DNA of 64,000 bases from Erinaceus europaeus (GCF_950295315.1 NC_080162.1:68361760-68425759); one strand, 5' to 3'; positions 1-10,262 are shown, counted from the stretch's first letter. Notes: generated from the letters alone by a model not told the origin. Numbers and translations: made by a program.

Positions 1-1372
1 TAAAAACCCTGTGGTGAAGGGTAGACATGTGGCTTCCTGGGCTGGTGGGGTGTGGGTGTGGGTGGATGGGATGGGACACAGTCTTTTGGTGGTGGGAATG
101 GTGTTTACGTACACTCCTAGTAAAGCATAGTCATATAAATAACTAGTTAATTAATATGAGAAGGGGAAAATTAATTGTATGTCTCGAAGTTTTTAAAACA
201 CAGACTGAGTCTTTTAAATATATAGGCTGTGTATTTGATATGCGGACTCTCTCAAAAGCCTAGACTAAGTAGATCAGAAGCAACCAATGGCACAGCTACA
301 TACAAGATACTGGGTACTATACAGCAAACTCTAACAAAAGGACTTTTCAAAGTTAACCCAATTAACAATTAATGTGATGATAACATTAACTATCGATTGT
401 CTTTTTGAACCTTAAGACAGCAGGAACCTCACATCTCCAGTATAGAGCCTCTACTTCCCCAGTCCTGGAACCCTTTGATAGGGCCCACTTTCCCGCATGC
501 CTCTCCCAATCCATATCAAATAATATTGCATCTGCCGATCACAACCTAATCAACACAATGATTGCCACCTCAACATGCTTCACCTCAGACTGTGTCCAGA
601 GACTTCACGTGTGGAATGACAACCCTTCAGCTTCATTACTCGGGTGAGACCTTTCTTTTCATAGTATTCTCTAATTCCATCCCAGGTGGTTCACTTTCTA
701 ACAAAGTCCCAAAACCTAGATATAGACCAGGTTCTGTGAGAGAGAGAGCATATGTTCACACTTAACCATAAACTAGTGCAAAATATATACCTGAAAGCAG
801 AAGTACACTAGAGTTTGCAGTGAGTACCCCCTAACACTTCCTCTCCTATTCCAAGCTTTGGGTCCATGATTGCTTATCAATTTGTTTGGCTTTGTATGTT
901 AACTCTCTTTTCAGCCACCAGGTTCCAGATGCCATCAGGATGCCAGCCAGGCTTCCCTGGATTGAAGACCCCACCAATGTGTCCTGGAGCTCTGCTTCCC
1001 CAGAGACCCACCCTACTAGGGAAAGAGAGAGGCAGACTGGGAGTATGGACCAACCAGTCAATGTCCATGTTCAGCGGGGAAGCAATTACAGAAGCCAGAC
1101 CTTCCACCTTCTACAACCCACGACCCTGGGTTCATGCTCCCAGAGGGATAGAGAATGGGAAAGCTATTACAGAAGCCAGACCTTCCACCTTCTACAACCC
1201 ACGACCCTGGGTTCATGCTCCCAGAGGGATAGAGAATGGGAGGGGGTGGGATATGGAGATTGGGTGGTGGGAATTGTGTGGAGTTGTACCCCTCCTACCT
1301 CATGGTTTTGTTAATTGATCCTTTCTTAAATAAAAAATAAATTAAAAAAAGAAAAAAAGAAAAAAGAAAAAC
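1..1372 (+). mobile_element. LINE-1 3' tail, type A, shortened form (cut by window start)
   Basis: The sequence matches the tail of the near full-length L1 at 61288-62575 nearly base for base, roughly 90-95% by eye, so it is the 3' untranslated region of an L1 whose coding part lies left of the window. It ends in an A-rich run with AATAAA-like motifs at 1326-1372. Relative to the longer copy at 2235-4065 it lacks an internal block of about 0.8 kb, with the join near 825-835. It has no coding capacity; the open frames here are chance. Assignment to L1 rests on physical continuity with ORF2 in the 61-kb copy. Confidence 0.85.
1085..1241 (+). repeat. 81-bp tandem duplication inside the L1 tail
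   Basis: Two consecutive copies with an 81-bp period start at 1085 and 1166, each beginning ATTACAGAAGCCAGACC. The second copy matches the first up to 1241. All other L1 type A tails in the window carry the unit once (for example at 62370-62450), so the duplication happened in this copy after or just before insertion. The near-perfect identity suggests it is recent. Confidence 0.9.
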
Positions 1373-1568
1373 AAAGGGGTGACCAGATGATGGCACAACT
1401 GGCTGAACACACATGTAATTATATGCAAGAACCAAGGTTCAAGCCCTCAGTCCCCATTTGCAAGAGAAAGCTTTGCGAATGGTGCTACAGGGTCTCTCTC
1501 TGTCCCTCTCTATCATCCCACTCCCTCTTGATTTCTGGCTTTTTCTATTCAATAAATAAATAAAGATA
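1373..1568 (+). mobile_element. tRNA-derived hedgehog SINE, group I
   Basis: It shows a tRNA-like head (GGCACAACTGGCTGAACACA), a pyrimidine-rich middle with TCTCTCT stretches and an AATAAATAAATAAAG tail. It lies directly downstream of the L1 A-rich tail. Moderately diverged from the other group I copies in the window. Confidence 0.8.
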
Positions 1569-2234
1569 ACAGAACACTAAAAATGGAAACAAAAGCATAC
1601 CTGTGAGCAATGAAATTGCACTTGAGAAAGTTTTTGGTTAACATGTACACACACAGAGTTTATGTAGTACCTGCTACATTTAAGACACTGTTTTAGGCAC
1701 AAAGTTGAATGATGTGTCATATACTCTGGCATTTAGAACTTAAATGAACTGTGAAATTATCAGACCTAAATATCACCCTTTTACATTAGAATGTTTAGAA
1801 CTCAAGTTACAAAATTCCTGACTCGTAATCACAAAGCCATTTATTTGTAAACATGAAAATTATAACTCGGATTCCTGAAATCTGGACTAGTACTTCCTTC
1901 ATAATATATAGGGTTTTTGGAAAATTCAAGATGCATCTTTGCATAGAAAAAGATGGCATGACTTTTCTAGGACCATACCCTCACTATGAACTAACAATGG
2001 TAGGGATTGAATCACTCTGAAGGGAGGCTGGGTCATCATCCTAGTCCGCCACCTGAGGAAGACTGGTTCTGAAGTAAGTGCAGCCTAGAATGTTCCCAGC
2101 TGTGACTATGGACAGTGAGCTCAGTCTGACAGTGAGTCAGAGGCAGTACAGGCTCTGTTTGCAAGCAGCTCTCACCTTATCATGCTTATAGTTCTACTCT
2201 CAATTCTGACACCATCTTCCCAGAAAACATTTCT
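1569..2234. other. Mostly single-copy-looking DNA with faint old repeats
   Basis: No gene or young repeat is visible. The stretch 1655-1740 vaguely resembles the 3' part of a reverse MIR (motif like TTTTAGGCAC). The stretch about 1905-2025 resembles 31835-31950 at roughly 70% by eye, so it is probably a decayed interspersed repeat that I cannot name. Confidence 0.4.
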
Positions 2235-4065
2235 TATTTTTCAATTTTTTATTTATAAAAAGGAAACATTGACAAAACCATAGGATAAGAGGGGTACAAC
2301 TCCACACAATTCCCACCACCAGAACTCCGTATCCTATCCCCTCTCCTGATAGCTTTCCTATTCTTTATCCCTCTGGGAGTATGGACCCAAGGTCACCTTG
2401 GGATGCAGAAGGTGGAAGGCCTGGCTTCTGTAATTGCTTCCCCACAGAACATGGGCATTGACAAGTCAATCCATATTCCTAACATGCCTCTCTCTTTCCC
2501 TACTGGGGTGGGGTTCTGGGAAGCAGAACTCCAGGACACATTGATGGGGTTGTCTGTCCAGGGAAGTCTGGTTGGCATCATGCTAGCATCTGGAACCTGG
2601 TGGTTGAAAAGAAAGTTAACATACAAAGCCAAACAAATTGTTGATCAATTATGGGCCTAAAGGCTGGAATAGTGCAGATGAAGAGTTGGGGGTCCTCTAT
2701 TTTGGAGATGCTAGTAGGCATATTTTAGTTATATTCCAAAGGGCCTATGGCTAAAATAGTTTTTTTTTTCCTTTTTCTTTTTTTCCCTGATCCTGAAATC
2801 TGATCTGCAGATAGATCCAAGTTATTGTCTGGGAAGATGATGTCATGGCTAAAAAAAGTACCAGAAAGCTGGATCAGGGAACGGAGTAGCGCCCTAATAT
2901 GGGAAAGGGATAGAAACATTGTTGACTATAAATTCCATCAATTTGATGTGATCTGGTGCCCACAGTCAGCTTAGGAACCTATGTGACCTCTGCATCCCTG
3001 TAGATCTGACCTCACATGCTGTGGTCATGAGTAGGAACATTCCAAGCTGCTCCAATATTGACCCATATTCATCAGGTGTAGCATAGAGTATGTTGTCCAT
3101 CCTTCTTGGGAGGATGGAACATTCTTTACCATTGTTGATCCAAGTTGAGGGCAAGGTCCTAAGGGGGCCCACACAGGGGTCTATTGTGTTGTTCCTGATA
3201 GAGATGACTGGTAACAATGGAGAGAGTGATTTTTTTGAGGTCTAGACCCATCATGTCTGTTTGGGAATCTCAGGACACCCTGGTTAGGGCCCCAGCTGAT
3301 AGGGTGGCCTGATAGTGACTAAAGAGTCATCCTCAAAGTATGCCAGTCTCTTATTCAGCTTTGGCAGTCCTGCTTTGATAAGGTTAGCTTTACAGTGAGT
3401 GAGAGAACTGTAATAGGAAGTGGGTGGTGAGGAAGGAATCTAAGTCTAAGTAGACACTATTTCATTATGAACTCAATACTGACTCACTAGAGACTATTGT
3501 GTATTTTTGCTCTCAGGTATATATTTTGCTCTAATTTATGGATACATGTGAACATATGCTCTATCTTATGGGACCTGGTCTATATCTAGGTTTTGGGACT
3601 TTGTTAGGAATTTAACCTCCTGGAATAGAATTAGATAATACTATGAAATGAAAGGTGTCATCCGAGTAATGAGGGTGAAGGATTGACATTCCATGCCTAA
3701 GGTCTCTGGACAGTCTGAAGTGAAGCATGCTAAGGTGGTACTCATTGCGTTGATTAGGCTGGGATCAGCGGATGCAATATCATTTGGTATGAATTAAGAG
3801 AAGCATGCAGGAAATAAGCCCCACCCTAGAGGTTCCAGGACTGGGGGAAAGATAGGCTCTATAGAGGAAGCAGAAGGTTCCTGCTGTCTTAGGGTTAAGA
3901 GAACAGTAGATAGTTATTGATTGCTCTAATCACATTATTTGGCAATTGGGTTAACTTTCAAATATCCCTTTGTTGGGATTTGCTGTATCATATACAACAT
4001 CACCATAATTTATGTCCTTTGACATTATTTGTATATAGCTGTGCTGCCAGTTGCTTCTGTTACAA
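2235..4065 (-). mobile_element. LINE-1 3' tail, type A, long form
   Basis: Read on the minus strand, this is the same tail as 1-1372 and 61288-62575, ending at its A-rich 3' terminus near 2235-2265. Between the shared outer parts it carries about 0.8 kb (roughly 2694-3490) that the shorter forms lack. That middle block is shared with 62990-63425 and, at its end, with 4217-4290. It is more diverged than the short forms, so the long form is probably ancestral. It is truncated at its 5' side near 4065. No coding frame. Confidence 0.8.
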
Positions 4066-4067
4066 AA

Positions 4068-4170
4068 AAAACAAAGGGGTGACCAGATTGTGGCACAACT
4101 GGCTGAACACACATGTAACTGTGCAAGAACCTAGGTTCAAATGCCCAGTCCCTCTCTTACCCGAGGAAAA
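4068..4170 (+). mobile_element. Group I SINE fragment (5' part only)
   Basis: The tRNA-like head closely resembles the one at 1373 (shared GGCACAACTGGCTGAACACA) and runs to the box-B-like region, then stops. The pyrimidine-rich part and normal tail are absent. It lies between a reverse L1 tail and a forward L1 tail. Confidence 0.7.
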
Positions 4171-4216
4171 TAAAAAGTCATTCTGAAATAGTGATACCTT
4201 GAAAATAATACTTCCG

Positions 4217-4696
4217 TCACTTTGGAATACAACTAAAATAGGCCTACTAGCTATCAACAAAACAGAGGACCCCCCCCCCCCCAACTCTTCATCTGCAATA
4301 TTCCAGCCTTACATTCATGATTAGTCAACAATTTGTTTGGCTTTATATGTTAACTCTTCTTTCAGCCACCATGTCTCAGATGCTACCATGATGCCAATCG
4401 AACTTCCCTGGGCAGACAACCCCACCAATGTGTCCAGGAGCCCCACTTCCCTGGGAGTATGGATTCATCTGCTAACACCCATGTTCAGCGGGGAAGCAAT
4501 TACAGAAGCCAGACCTTCCACCTTCTGCACCCCATAATGACCCTGGGTCCATACTTCAAAGGGATAAAGAATAGGAAAGCTATCAGGGGAGGTGATAGGA
4601 TATGGAGTTCTGGTGGTGGGAATTGTGTGGAGTTGTACCCCTCTTATCCTATGGTTTTTGTCAGTGTCTCCCTTTTATTAATAAAAATTAAAACAA
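4217..4696 (+). mobile_element. LINE-1 3' tail, type A, 5'-truncated
   Basis: It begins within the block specific to the long type A form (TTTGGAATACAACTAAAATA) and ends in an A-rich run after the shared motif GGTGGGAATTGTGTGGAGTT. A C homopolymer at about 4269-4283 expands a short C run seen in other copies. With 2235-2650 it forms inverted arms of roughly 400 bp. Confidence 0.8.
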
Positions 4697-4715
4697 AAGG
4701 GAATAAGTGGGAGAT

Positions 4716-4875
4716 TCTACTAGGATGGTTCAGGAGATGGAGCAATGGACAAAGCATTAGACTCTCTCTCAAACAAGAGGTCCTGAGTTCTATCCCTGGC
4801 AGCATATGTACCAAAGTGATGTCTGGTTCTTTCTTTCTCTTTTCCTATCTTTCTCATTAATTAAGAAATAAAATA
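4716..4875 (+). mobile_element. Diverged tRNA-derived SINE, group III
   Basis: It has a box-B-like GAGTTCTATCCC core, then the signature CAGCA...CCAAAGTGATGTCTGGTTC and an A/T-rich end. Similar elements occur at 19285, 36170, 41725 and 63540. It is cut on the right by the LTR starting at 4892. Confidence 0.65.
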
Positions 4876-4891
4876 TTTAATAATAAAAAGC

Positions 4892-5311
4892 TGTTGGGCA
4901 GTACGCCAGCTTCCCCCTGCTTATCCCTGCAGTTTATTTACATAACCAGTTACCTAGGAACTGCCCTGCCTGCAGGGCATTGGTTTAATCCCCACTGGTT
5001 CACTATGTCTTTTTGCTTTGCCCCCTCTCGTAGTCACTCTGATTTCCACCAGTCTCTTTTTGCTCCACCCTCTCTACGTCACATCCAGTTTCCACCCTAC
5101 CTGGTGAGTATATAGACAGCTGCTCTTCTGTTTTAACACACTTGGGATTGCCTTCCGGCTCCAAGAGTTCCAGAGTCTATCTCCTGCGAGGCTAGCTCGG
5201 CATGAGTTCCTGATCCCTCTCCCACACAGCAGCCTAGGTTGGCTCCAGTTGAGTTCTCTCTAACCCAGAGAGCACTTGCTCGGGAAGAAGCACCCTCAGG
5301 CTATCCTGGCA
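4892..5311 (+). mobile_element. Solo LTR of an endogenous retrovirus
   Basis: A 420-bp unit starts TGTTGGGC and ends CCTGGCA, giving TG...CA termini. It is flanked by AAAAGC (4886-4891) and AAAAGT (5312-5317), a 6-bp target duplication with one difference. A TATA-like motif (GAGTATATAGAC) lies near 5104-5115. The last 50 bp align with the end of the LTR at 10263-10727, including CCCAGAGAG and GGGAAGA.GCACCC. No internal retroviral sequence adjoins it. A 6-bp duplication would fit a class II (ERVK-like) element, but that is weak evidence. Confidence 0.75.
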
Positions 5312-5594
5312 AAAAGTTAAAAAAAAAATGTTTGAAAAACTGGCAAGAAAACTACGCAAGTGACAGTGACATGTTCTTTTCATTCAGTGACAAGTTCTTT
5401 TCACTGGATCCCATCAAAATGTATCTAATGTTAATCACTTAGTTGCTCTGAAGTCTATCAAGTCTTTCCACTGATAAAACAGTAAATTTACCTTTGCACT
5501 TATATTTACTTTCTATTTTTGACAAACAATGGTTGATTTTCCACTTACCATATGAAGTTGGTTTTTGTTTTTAATTTTTTGTTAATATATATAT
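5312..5594. other. Unassigned A/T-rich DNA
   Basis: No gene, SINE or L1 signature is visible. A GT/T-rich stretch leads into the SINE fragment at 5595. Confidence 0.4.
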
Positions 5595-5738
5595 TTTTAA
5601 GTTTTTTAAGCTTATTTATTTTATTTGATAGAACAGAGAGAAACTGAGAAAAAGAGGGAGCTAGAAAGGGAGAAAGGAAAAATAGAGATATCTGCAACAC
5701 TGTTTCACTGCTCATGAAGCACCACCACCCTGTCCTGT
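5595..5738 (-). mobile_element. Group I/II-like SINE fragment, reverse
   Basis: On the plus strand it reads tail first: T-rich, then AGAACAGAGAGAAACTGAG, then CACTGCTCATGAAGC. This is the reverse complement of a SINE 3' half. The tRNA-like head is missing. Confidence 0.6.
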
Positions 5739-5829
5739 AAGCTTTCTTTTGTAATTAATATGCAAAATCTAGAGAGATAAATTGAATCTCTATAAATGTA
5801 TTATTTTTCCTCAAGCTTTTTCTTATTTT

Positions 5830-6245
5830 GGTCCATACTCCCAGAAAGGGATAGAAAATAGAGAAGCAGGGCTGGGTGCAGTGCATCGGGTTAAGCGCAC
5901 ATGGCGTGAAGGGCAAGGACAAGTGTAAGGGTCCCATTTCAAGCCCCATGCTCCCCAACTGCAGGGGGGGTCACTTCACAAGCGGTAAAGCAGGTCTGCA
6001 GGTCTCTCCTCCCTCTCAGTCTCTCCTCTTCTCTCCATTTCTCTCTGTCCTATCCAATGACAATGACTGCAATAACAACAATGATAAACAACAAGGGCAA
6101 CAAAAGAGAAAAAAGAAAGAAATAAAATAGAGAAGCTATCCAAGGGTGGGGACTGGACATGGAACTCTGGTGGTAGGAACTGTACAAAATAGTACCACAT
6201 ATTACAATCATGTTAATCACTATTAAATCACTAATAAAGTATATC
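5830..6245 (+). mobile_element. Old LINE-1 type A 3' end, split by a SINE
   Basis: The left part (GTCCATACTCCCAGAAAGGG) and the right part (GGAACTCTGGTGGTAGGAAC, then AATCACTAATAAAG) together match the last ~150 bp of a type A L1 tail, diverged. The group II SINE at 5868-6123 sits between them. The order shows the L1 tail was there first. Confidence 0.7.
5868..6123 (+). mobile_element. Group II SINE with target duplication
   Basis: It has a tRNA-like head, a CTGCAGGGGGGGTCACTTCAC core and a tail of AACAACAATGATAAACAAC. It is flanked by exact 13-bp copies of AAAATAGAGAAGC at 5855-5867 and 6124-6136. The host is an L1 tail. Confidence 0.85.
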
Positions 6246-6712
6246 CATTGATAATTCTTACACAATTGAGACTATCAAATGCCTTGATTCTGGAGAAGAG
6301 AATGTTCTTACAATACAATACAACGTTCTTACAATACAATGTCAACTAGGAAATTCACTTTTAAATGTTGAAATTCACTTTTTAAATGTTTTTAAATGTT
6401 TTAAACAACTTGCCATCTGCTTTAGTACTTAGGATGTTATATCAGTTTTTCTGGCTGGCCTCTGTTGTTTTTCTACAGTCATAATTAGGCCTTTTGTTTA
6501 GGATTCTCTAGGGTATAGCAGAATCCATTAATAGAACATGGTATATAAAGGGGATACCACTGCATTTATCTAGGATTTTAATTCAATGACACATACAGTG
6601 ATGCTATCTGTATTCCAGGCATGCATTTAAGTAGTTTGCAAATTTTGACCAATTTAAGATATTATTATGACTCAATAAAGTAGGTAAAAAGAAAATTGAA
6701 AAAGATTTAAAA
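6246..6712. other. Unassigned DNA with a small local duplication
   Basis: Near 6300-6345 the motif GTTCTTACAATACAAT occurs twice, and a related TTTTAAATG unit repeats near 6358-6400. The stretch 6600-6690 (TTCCAGGCATGCATTTAAG) may be a decayed reverse MIR. Nothing else is supported. Confidence 0.4.
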
Positions 6713-6828
6713 AAATTGAAGCCCAACAAAAGTACTAGACTTGTAAGCATGAGGTCTTGAGTTCAGTCCCCAGCTCCACATATGCCAGAAAGATACTCTA
6801 GCTTCTCTCTCCACCTCTCCTTCACGAA
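6713..6828 (+). mobile_element. Group III SINE, interrupted by a group II SINE
   Basis: It has a GAGTTCAGTCCCCAGC box-B-like core followed by CACATATGCCAGAAAGATAC and TCTCTC tracts. Its A/T-rich tail (AGAAATAAATAATTTTT) became the target duplicated by the next element. Confidence 0.6.
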
Positions 6829-6845
6829 AGAAATAAATAATTTTT

Positions 6846-7113
6846 TTAAATATTTTATTTTATTTATTTATTCCCTTTTGTTGCCCTTGTTGTTTTATTG
6901 TTGTAGTTATTATTGTTGTTGTCGTTGTTGTATAGGACAGAGAGAAATGGAGAGAGGAGGGGAAGACAGAGAGGAGGAGAGAAAGACAGACACCTGCAGA
7001 CCTGCTTCACCGCCTGTGAAGCGACTCCCCTGCAGGTGGGGAGCCGGGGTTCAAACCGGGATCCTTATGCCGGTCCTTGTGCTTTGTGCCACCTGCGCTA
7101 TAGCCCGACTCCC
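6846..7113 (-). mobile_element. Group II SINE, reverse, with 17-bp target duplication
   Basis: The reverse complement carries the group II head (TAGCGCAGGTGGCACAAAGC-like) and a CAACAACAATAATAACTAC tail. It is flanked by exact copies of AGAAATAAATAATTTTT at 6829-6845 and 7114-7130. Little divergence, so comparatively young. Confidence 0.9.
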
Positions 7114-7130
7114 AGAAATAAATAATTTTT

Positions 7131-8112
7131 AAGAAAAAGAAAATGAAAACAGCAGACTTTAGAAATGTGTTCTAGTTCATGCAGTTTATGATATTTGTGT
7201 ATTGCACCAAGCAGTCTCTAAAATCATTATAACATGCTTATTCAGCACAGAAGCACAACTTATTTTATATTTCTAAGATACTTAAATTCCACTATTTTCA
7301 AAAGCAAACAAGAAGCTTGACATTTTTAAGCTAAATGACACCAGGTGATGTTGTTGTTAATCCTACCTCAAAAGGGAAGAATAATGAAAGCAAAGCTAAC
7401 CCAGAAAATCCAGTTTGGGGGAAAAATTAGGAATTGATAATGGGGCAAGACCAGAAAAAAGAAACAAAATTTCCCTGGAGACTCAAAGAAAATTGGCTTC
7501 CATATGACCTGGGGGCACCCAGCTTGATCGCGCCTAGAGGTGGGAGGAGAATCTGAATTCCTGAGGGTATCTTGGTTGCTGGGGCTGGGGACAGCACAAC
7601 CGATTTGGGCAGTATATCCCAAGGCAGTGATTTACTTACCCAAGAACAGAAGAAAGATATAAAGAGGGAATGTGGAAATGGATATAGAAAGTTTGCAACA
7701 GAAAGTAAGAATGCCAGCCAGCATGCAGTGCCTGGATAACTGGTTAACTTGCTCTTCAGTTTCATCAGCCACAAAGAACTATCTGGGACCATTGAGTTTC
7801 CAGCAGTGTTGCTAATAGGAATTCAGGGAGAAATTAAGACTTCTCTAAACCCATAGGGAGGCATGCTCATATGTATCTTCTCATTGCCTGTGCCAAGCAA
7901 TTTAACAGCTATTGCAACCAGATCAGATGGATTACATGCATTCAGAGCAAATGATTGAGAATGCCGTAGATCTGTGGTTCCATGAGGCATTCGGAGATTC
8001 GATGATTAGGAGAAAAAAACTGCAATTTCCACATCAACCACTCTAGCTGAACTTTTAATTGCTTTATATTCTGGAATTCTCTGAGGATTATCATTAAAAT
8101 AAAACCAAAAAA
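7131..8112. other. Single-copy-looking DNA, no recognised content
   Basis: About 1 kb without SINE or L1 signatures. Reverse-strand frames near 7368-7792 lack recognisable domains or codon bias and I treat them as chance. Confidence 0.45.
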
Positions 8113-8550
8113 TCTGAGCTGCAGAGGCAATATAATGGTTATGCAAACAATTCTCTTTTTTCATTTTTTAAAATATTTATTTTATTTTATTTTATTTATT
8201 CCCTTTTGTTGCCCTTGTTGTTTTATTGTTGTAGTTACTATTGTTGTCGTCGTTGTTGGATAGGACAGAGAGAAATGGAGAGAGGAGGGGAAGACAGAGA
8301 AGGGGAAAGAAAGACACCTGCAGACCTGCTTCACCACTTGTTAAACGACCCCCCTGCAGATGGGGAGCCGGGGGCTGGAACCAGGATCTTTATGCTGGCT
8401 CTTGTACTTTGTACTACCTGCGCTTAACCCACTGCGCTACCTCCCGACTCTTGCAAACAATTCTCATGCCTGAGGCTCTCAGGTTCAATCGACAGTACTA
8501 CTGTAAGGCAAAGCTGAGCAGTTCTCTGGTATAAATAAATAAATAAATAT
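8113..8550 (+). mobile_element. Group III SINE interrupted by a group II SINE
   Basis: The left part (GCAGAGGCAATATAATGGTT) and right part (CAGGTTCAATCGACAGTACT, then AGCTGAGCAGTTCTCTGGTA and an AAATAAATAAATA tail) form one SINE once the 8156-8451 insertion is ignored. Confidence 0.75.
8156..8451 (-). mobile_element. Group II SINE, reverse, inside a group III SINE
   Basis: It is flanked by exact 14-bp copies of TGCAAACAATTCTC at 8142-8155 and 8452-8465. Group II head, core and tail are all present, so it is full length. Confidence 0.9.
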
Positions 8551-8587
8551 TTTAAAAGATGTAGTATGACTTTAAAAAAATACTGTA

Positions 8588-8862
8588 AAGCAGGGCTGGG
8601 TGGTCGTGTTCCCGGTTAAGTGCACATATTACTCTCAATTTCTGTGTCCTATCAAAAACAAAAATAGAGGGACTAGGTAGTGGTGCACCTGGTTGAGCGC
8701 AAATGTTACAATGCACAAGAACCCAGGTTCAACGCCCTGGTTCCAACCTGTAGGGGGAAAGCTTTGAGAGTAGTGAAGCAGGGCTGCAGGTATCTCTCTG
8801 TCTCTCCCCTTTCTATCTCCCCCTTGACTTCTGACTATTTCTATTCAATAAATAAATACATA
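8588..8862 (+). mobile_element. SINE remnant followed by a group I SINE
   Basis: At 8588-8667 a SINE head (GCAGGGCTGGGTGGTCGTGT) joins directly to a SINE 3' end (TTTCTGTGTCCTATC), so its middle is deleted. A group I SINE follows at 8668-8862 with head, box-B-like GGTTCAACGCCC, pyrimidine-rich part and AATAAATAAATA tail. Confidence 0.75.
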
Positions 8863-9490
8863 AGTATAATTTTAAAATTTTAAAAATAAAAATATAAAGA
8901 AATAAAGAGATTTTTTAAAAAAGAAACAAATGGCCACTGGAAAAGGTGGATTCATAGTACTGGCATCAAAACCCAGCAATAACTCTGGTGGCAAAAATAA
9001 CTAACAAACCAACAGAAAACAAAGCAAGTAAAACATCACTGTGATGCCTTGCACTAAAATGTATTTAACAAAGAGAAAAACACAGGCATGCAGAAGATTT
9101 TGAGAACATACTTTGCTGTAATCATTAATGGTCTCTCCCATGTGAAAAGTATATAGATAAATGGAAATTTTTTGTGGTCATCTACCGTATGTTGTTAACT
9201 CTCCAAGTTGCAAATCATGCATCTGCTTCTTGATATTCTATAGCTTCTTTGTAATTGAGAAAAGCTGTATGTAGAACTCAGGGTTCCTCAATATAAGAAG
9301 CTGTGTCACTTATGGGGCAAAGTAAATGAGAATCAGTGTGAATTCTGTATGTGTGTTCTTCTTACATTTTTGTAATCATGAAGGCCTTGTGTTGTGATGC
9401 TAGGACCTAAATAATATCAGTCTGGATCATTCTCTCACCACTTCAAGGTCAACTGTCTTGGAACAAAAAAATAAATGTGTTCTATTAAGT
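8863..9490. other. SINE 3' scrap, then unassigned DNA
   Basis: The stretch 8930-8985 (CACTGGAAAAGGTGGATTCA ... CCCAGCAATAACTCTGG) is the distinctive 3' block of a group IV SINE. From 8990 to 9490 I see no gene or clear repeat. Confidence 0.5.
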
Positions 9491-9503
9491 CACTGGCAAG
9501 AGG

Positions 9504-9697
9504 GATGCATTGGATCGACCTTCTCGTGGTGCATCCCGTGAGTACCCATTCACTGGGGAAACTGACGATCCTTCCTAGCCGACTGAATACACATGGATCC
9601 CAGTCACTTTCAAAGCCAGCAACAAGCAGCTCCTGACAGCTTTCAACCTGACCTGTTGACTGGCTACGGAAGAAGGGCAAATGCTAGAAGAAAAAGA
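9504..9697 (+). pseudogene. Retroposed copy 1 of an unidentified ~190-nt structured RNA
   Basis: A discrete unit is flanked by exact 12-bp copies of ACTGGCAAGAGG at 9492-9503 and 9698-9709. It ends in an A-rich tail (CTAGAAGAAAAAG), as expected for L1-driven retroposition, and so reads left to right. Its start can fold into a hairpin: GGATGCA pairs with TGCATCC about 20 nt downstream. The same unit occurs in reverse at 46620-46797 with the same two ends. I compared it from memory with U1, U2, U4, U6, U11, U12, U3, U8, U13, 7SK, 7SL, Y, vault, RNase P, RMRP and rRNA and recognised none. It could be a snoRNA-like or other small RNA, or part of an mRNA. Confidence 0.75.
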
Positions 9698-9864
9698 ACT
9701 GGCAAGAGGAGTTTGTTAATGCAACTTCATCTATTATGTCTAAAGTAATGCAGTTGAAAAGTACTTTGATTTGGGGCAAAGATATAAGCACTAATCAAAC
9801 TGCCTTGTGCATTTGCCTAACAGAGTGATTTTTTTTAATCTGTCATTCACTCATTCAATGGTCT

Positions 9865-10075
9865 TGAGAGTTTTTAAAAATGTATTATTGGATAGAGACA
9901 TTGAAATTGAGAGCAGAGGGAGGGATAGAGAGGGAAAGAGACAGAGAAACACATGCATTCCTGCTTCACCACTCATGAAGCTTTCCCCCTGCAGACGGGG
10001 ACTAGGGGCTTGAACACAAGTCTTTGTGCACTGTAATGTGTGTGCACTTAAGTAGGTGCACCACCTCCTTGCCCT
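9865..10075 (-). mobile_element. Group I SINE, reverse
   Basis: It reads tail to head on the plus strand: TGGATAGAGACATTGAAATT, then CTGCTTCACCACTCATGAAG, then GGTGCACCACCTCC. Moderately diverged. Confidence 0.75.
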
Positions 10076-10262
10076 GAAAGCAGCAATTCTTAACCAAGAT
10101 GTGTACTATTTTATCTCGTTCTCTGCCTCTTCATCCCCTAATAAACATTTGGCAAGAACTAGAATATTTCCAGTTGTCAAACTGTCAAACCAGGAGGAGA
10201 GAAGATGTACCATTGGTATCAACTGGATAGAGAAGAATAAGGCTGCTAACTAGCCTGTATTG

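Noticed and set aside
866..1318. Frames of 140-150 codons at 866-1318 and similar ones at 47985-48422 and 62154-62567
   Set aside because: All lie in the L1 type A 3' tail, run in different frames and directions in different copies, and follow no coding conservation.
4892..5311. A gene promoter with TATA box
   Set aside because: TG...CA termini, a 6-bp duplication and a relative at 10263 indicate a solo LTR; no downstream gene is visible.
9504..9697. Assignment of the structured RNA to 28S rRNA or a named snRNA
   Set aside because: Brief similarities such as TTCCATGTG or GATCCTTC do not extend, and comparison with sequences I know well failed.
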